From assembly GCA_024222455.1 (NCBI GenBank), contig JAAEPD010000334.1:1-40853 (forward strand): 40,853 nt of DNA, in the 5' to 3' direction. Position 1 is the first letter of the stretch; every line of letters starts with the position of its first letter. The translations under genes and the position numbers were made by a program. Positions 40,820 to 40,853 of this stretch are shown piece after piece. Origin of the DNA: Aureispira sp. Its GTDB lineage: Bacteria > Bacteroidota > Bacteroidia > Chitinophagales > Saprospiraceae. The notes beneath the pieces were generated by a model. The model saw only the letters and a list, made by a program, of their open reading frames with translations. It did no database searches and was not told the origin of the DNA.

Positions 40820-40853
40820 ATTAAGAGCTCTGAAAGCGCTGAAAAATTTCTAT
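40773..40853 (+). CDS. Start of a truncated gene at the window edge
   Basis: An ATG at 40773 opens a frame that runs to the end of the window (27 codons, MEKKDFIKIAEEKWPELRAL and onwards). It starts inside the last codons of the preceding gene in another frame. The charged helical start is typical of a soluble protein; too little is present to name it. Confidence 0.45.
   Translation, partial: MEKKDFIKIAEEKWPELRALKALKNFY

Noticed and set aside
1-40853. tRNA or rRNA genes, CRISPR arrays, insertion sequences
   Set aside because: No cloverleaf-like, rRNA-like, spacer-repeat or transposase/terminal inverted repeat pattern was seen on either strand.

Overview
The window looks like chromosomal DNA from an AT-rich member of the Bacteroidota. 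The evidence is a type IX secretion (T9SS) C-terminal sorting domain, lipoprotein and TPR/CHAT protein styles, the alaS / M23 peptidase / MerR gene order, and few Shine-Dalgarno sites. A Saprospiria-type bacterium is plausible, but the sequence alone does not prove it. I saw no rRNA, tRNA, CRISPR array or complete mobile element.

Region 1 (about 0.1-6.2 kb, minus strand) is a molybdenum cofactor and molybdate uptake block: moaA, then moeA - modE-like - modA - mobA/moaD fusion - moeB with a rhodanese domain. A hemerythrin-like gene lies between it and the nitrate reductase genes. moaC, moaE, mogA and modBC are not here and must lie elsewhere if the pathway is complete.

Region 2 (about 6.3-19.5 kb) is a respiratory nitrate reductase locus. 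On the minus strand the order is a membrane-anchored monohaem cytochrome c (NarC-like), narG, narH, narJ and a cytochrome c-NarI fusion. On the plus strand are two different NarK-type transporters, narK1 and narK2. Between the blocks are a small MORN-like protein, an unrecognised 153-aa protein and a regulatory-looking stretch with several 16-bp palindromes. The order recalls narCGHJI-K1-K2 of Thermus. The cofactor genes supply the NarG molybdenum site, and the two c-haem domains suggest electron input from periplasmic or membrane cytochrome c as well as, or instead of, quinol.

Region 3 (19.5-31.8 kb) is mostly housekeeping and envelope genes: alaS, an M23 peptidase, a MerR-type regulator, a glycosyltransferase, a large TPR-CHAT protein, a goose-type lysozyme with a peptidoglycan-binding domain, and a ferredoxin - TPR - peroxiredoxin operon. 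The TPR-CHAT frame carries a convincing signal peptide but has no ATG, GTG or TTG to start it.

Region 4 (31.8-40.9 kb) holds a large orphan protein with a peptidoglycan-binding domain and a glycine-rich hydrophobic segment. It is followed by a probable operon of a sodium:solute symporter, a T9SS-exported N-formylglutamate amidohydrolase-like enzyme and bifunctional FtcD. The window ends with a lipoprotein, a hotdog thioesterase, an unknown protein and the start of a truncated gene.

The items most worth following are the missing conventional start of the CHAT gene, the cytochrome c-NarI fusion, the MobA-MoaD fusion, the repeated palindromes around narK1/narK2, and the two leaderless peptidoglycan-binding proteins.
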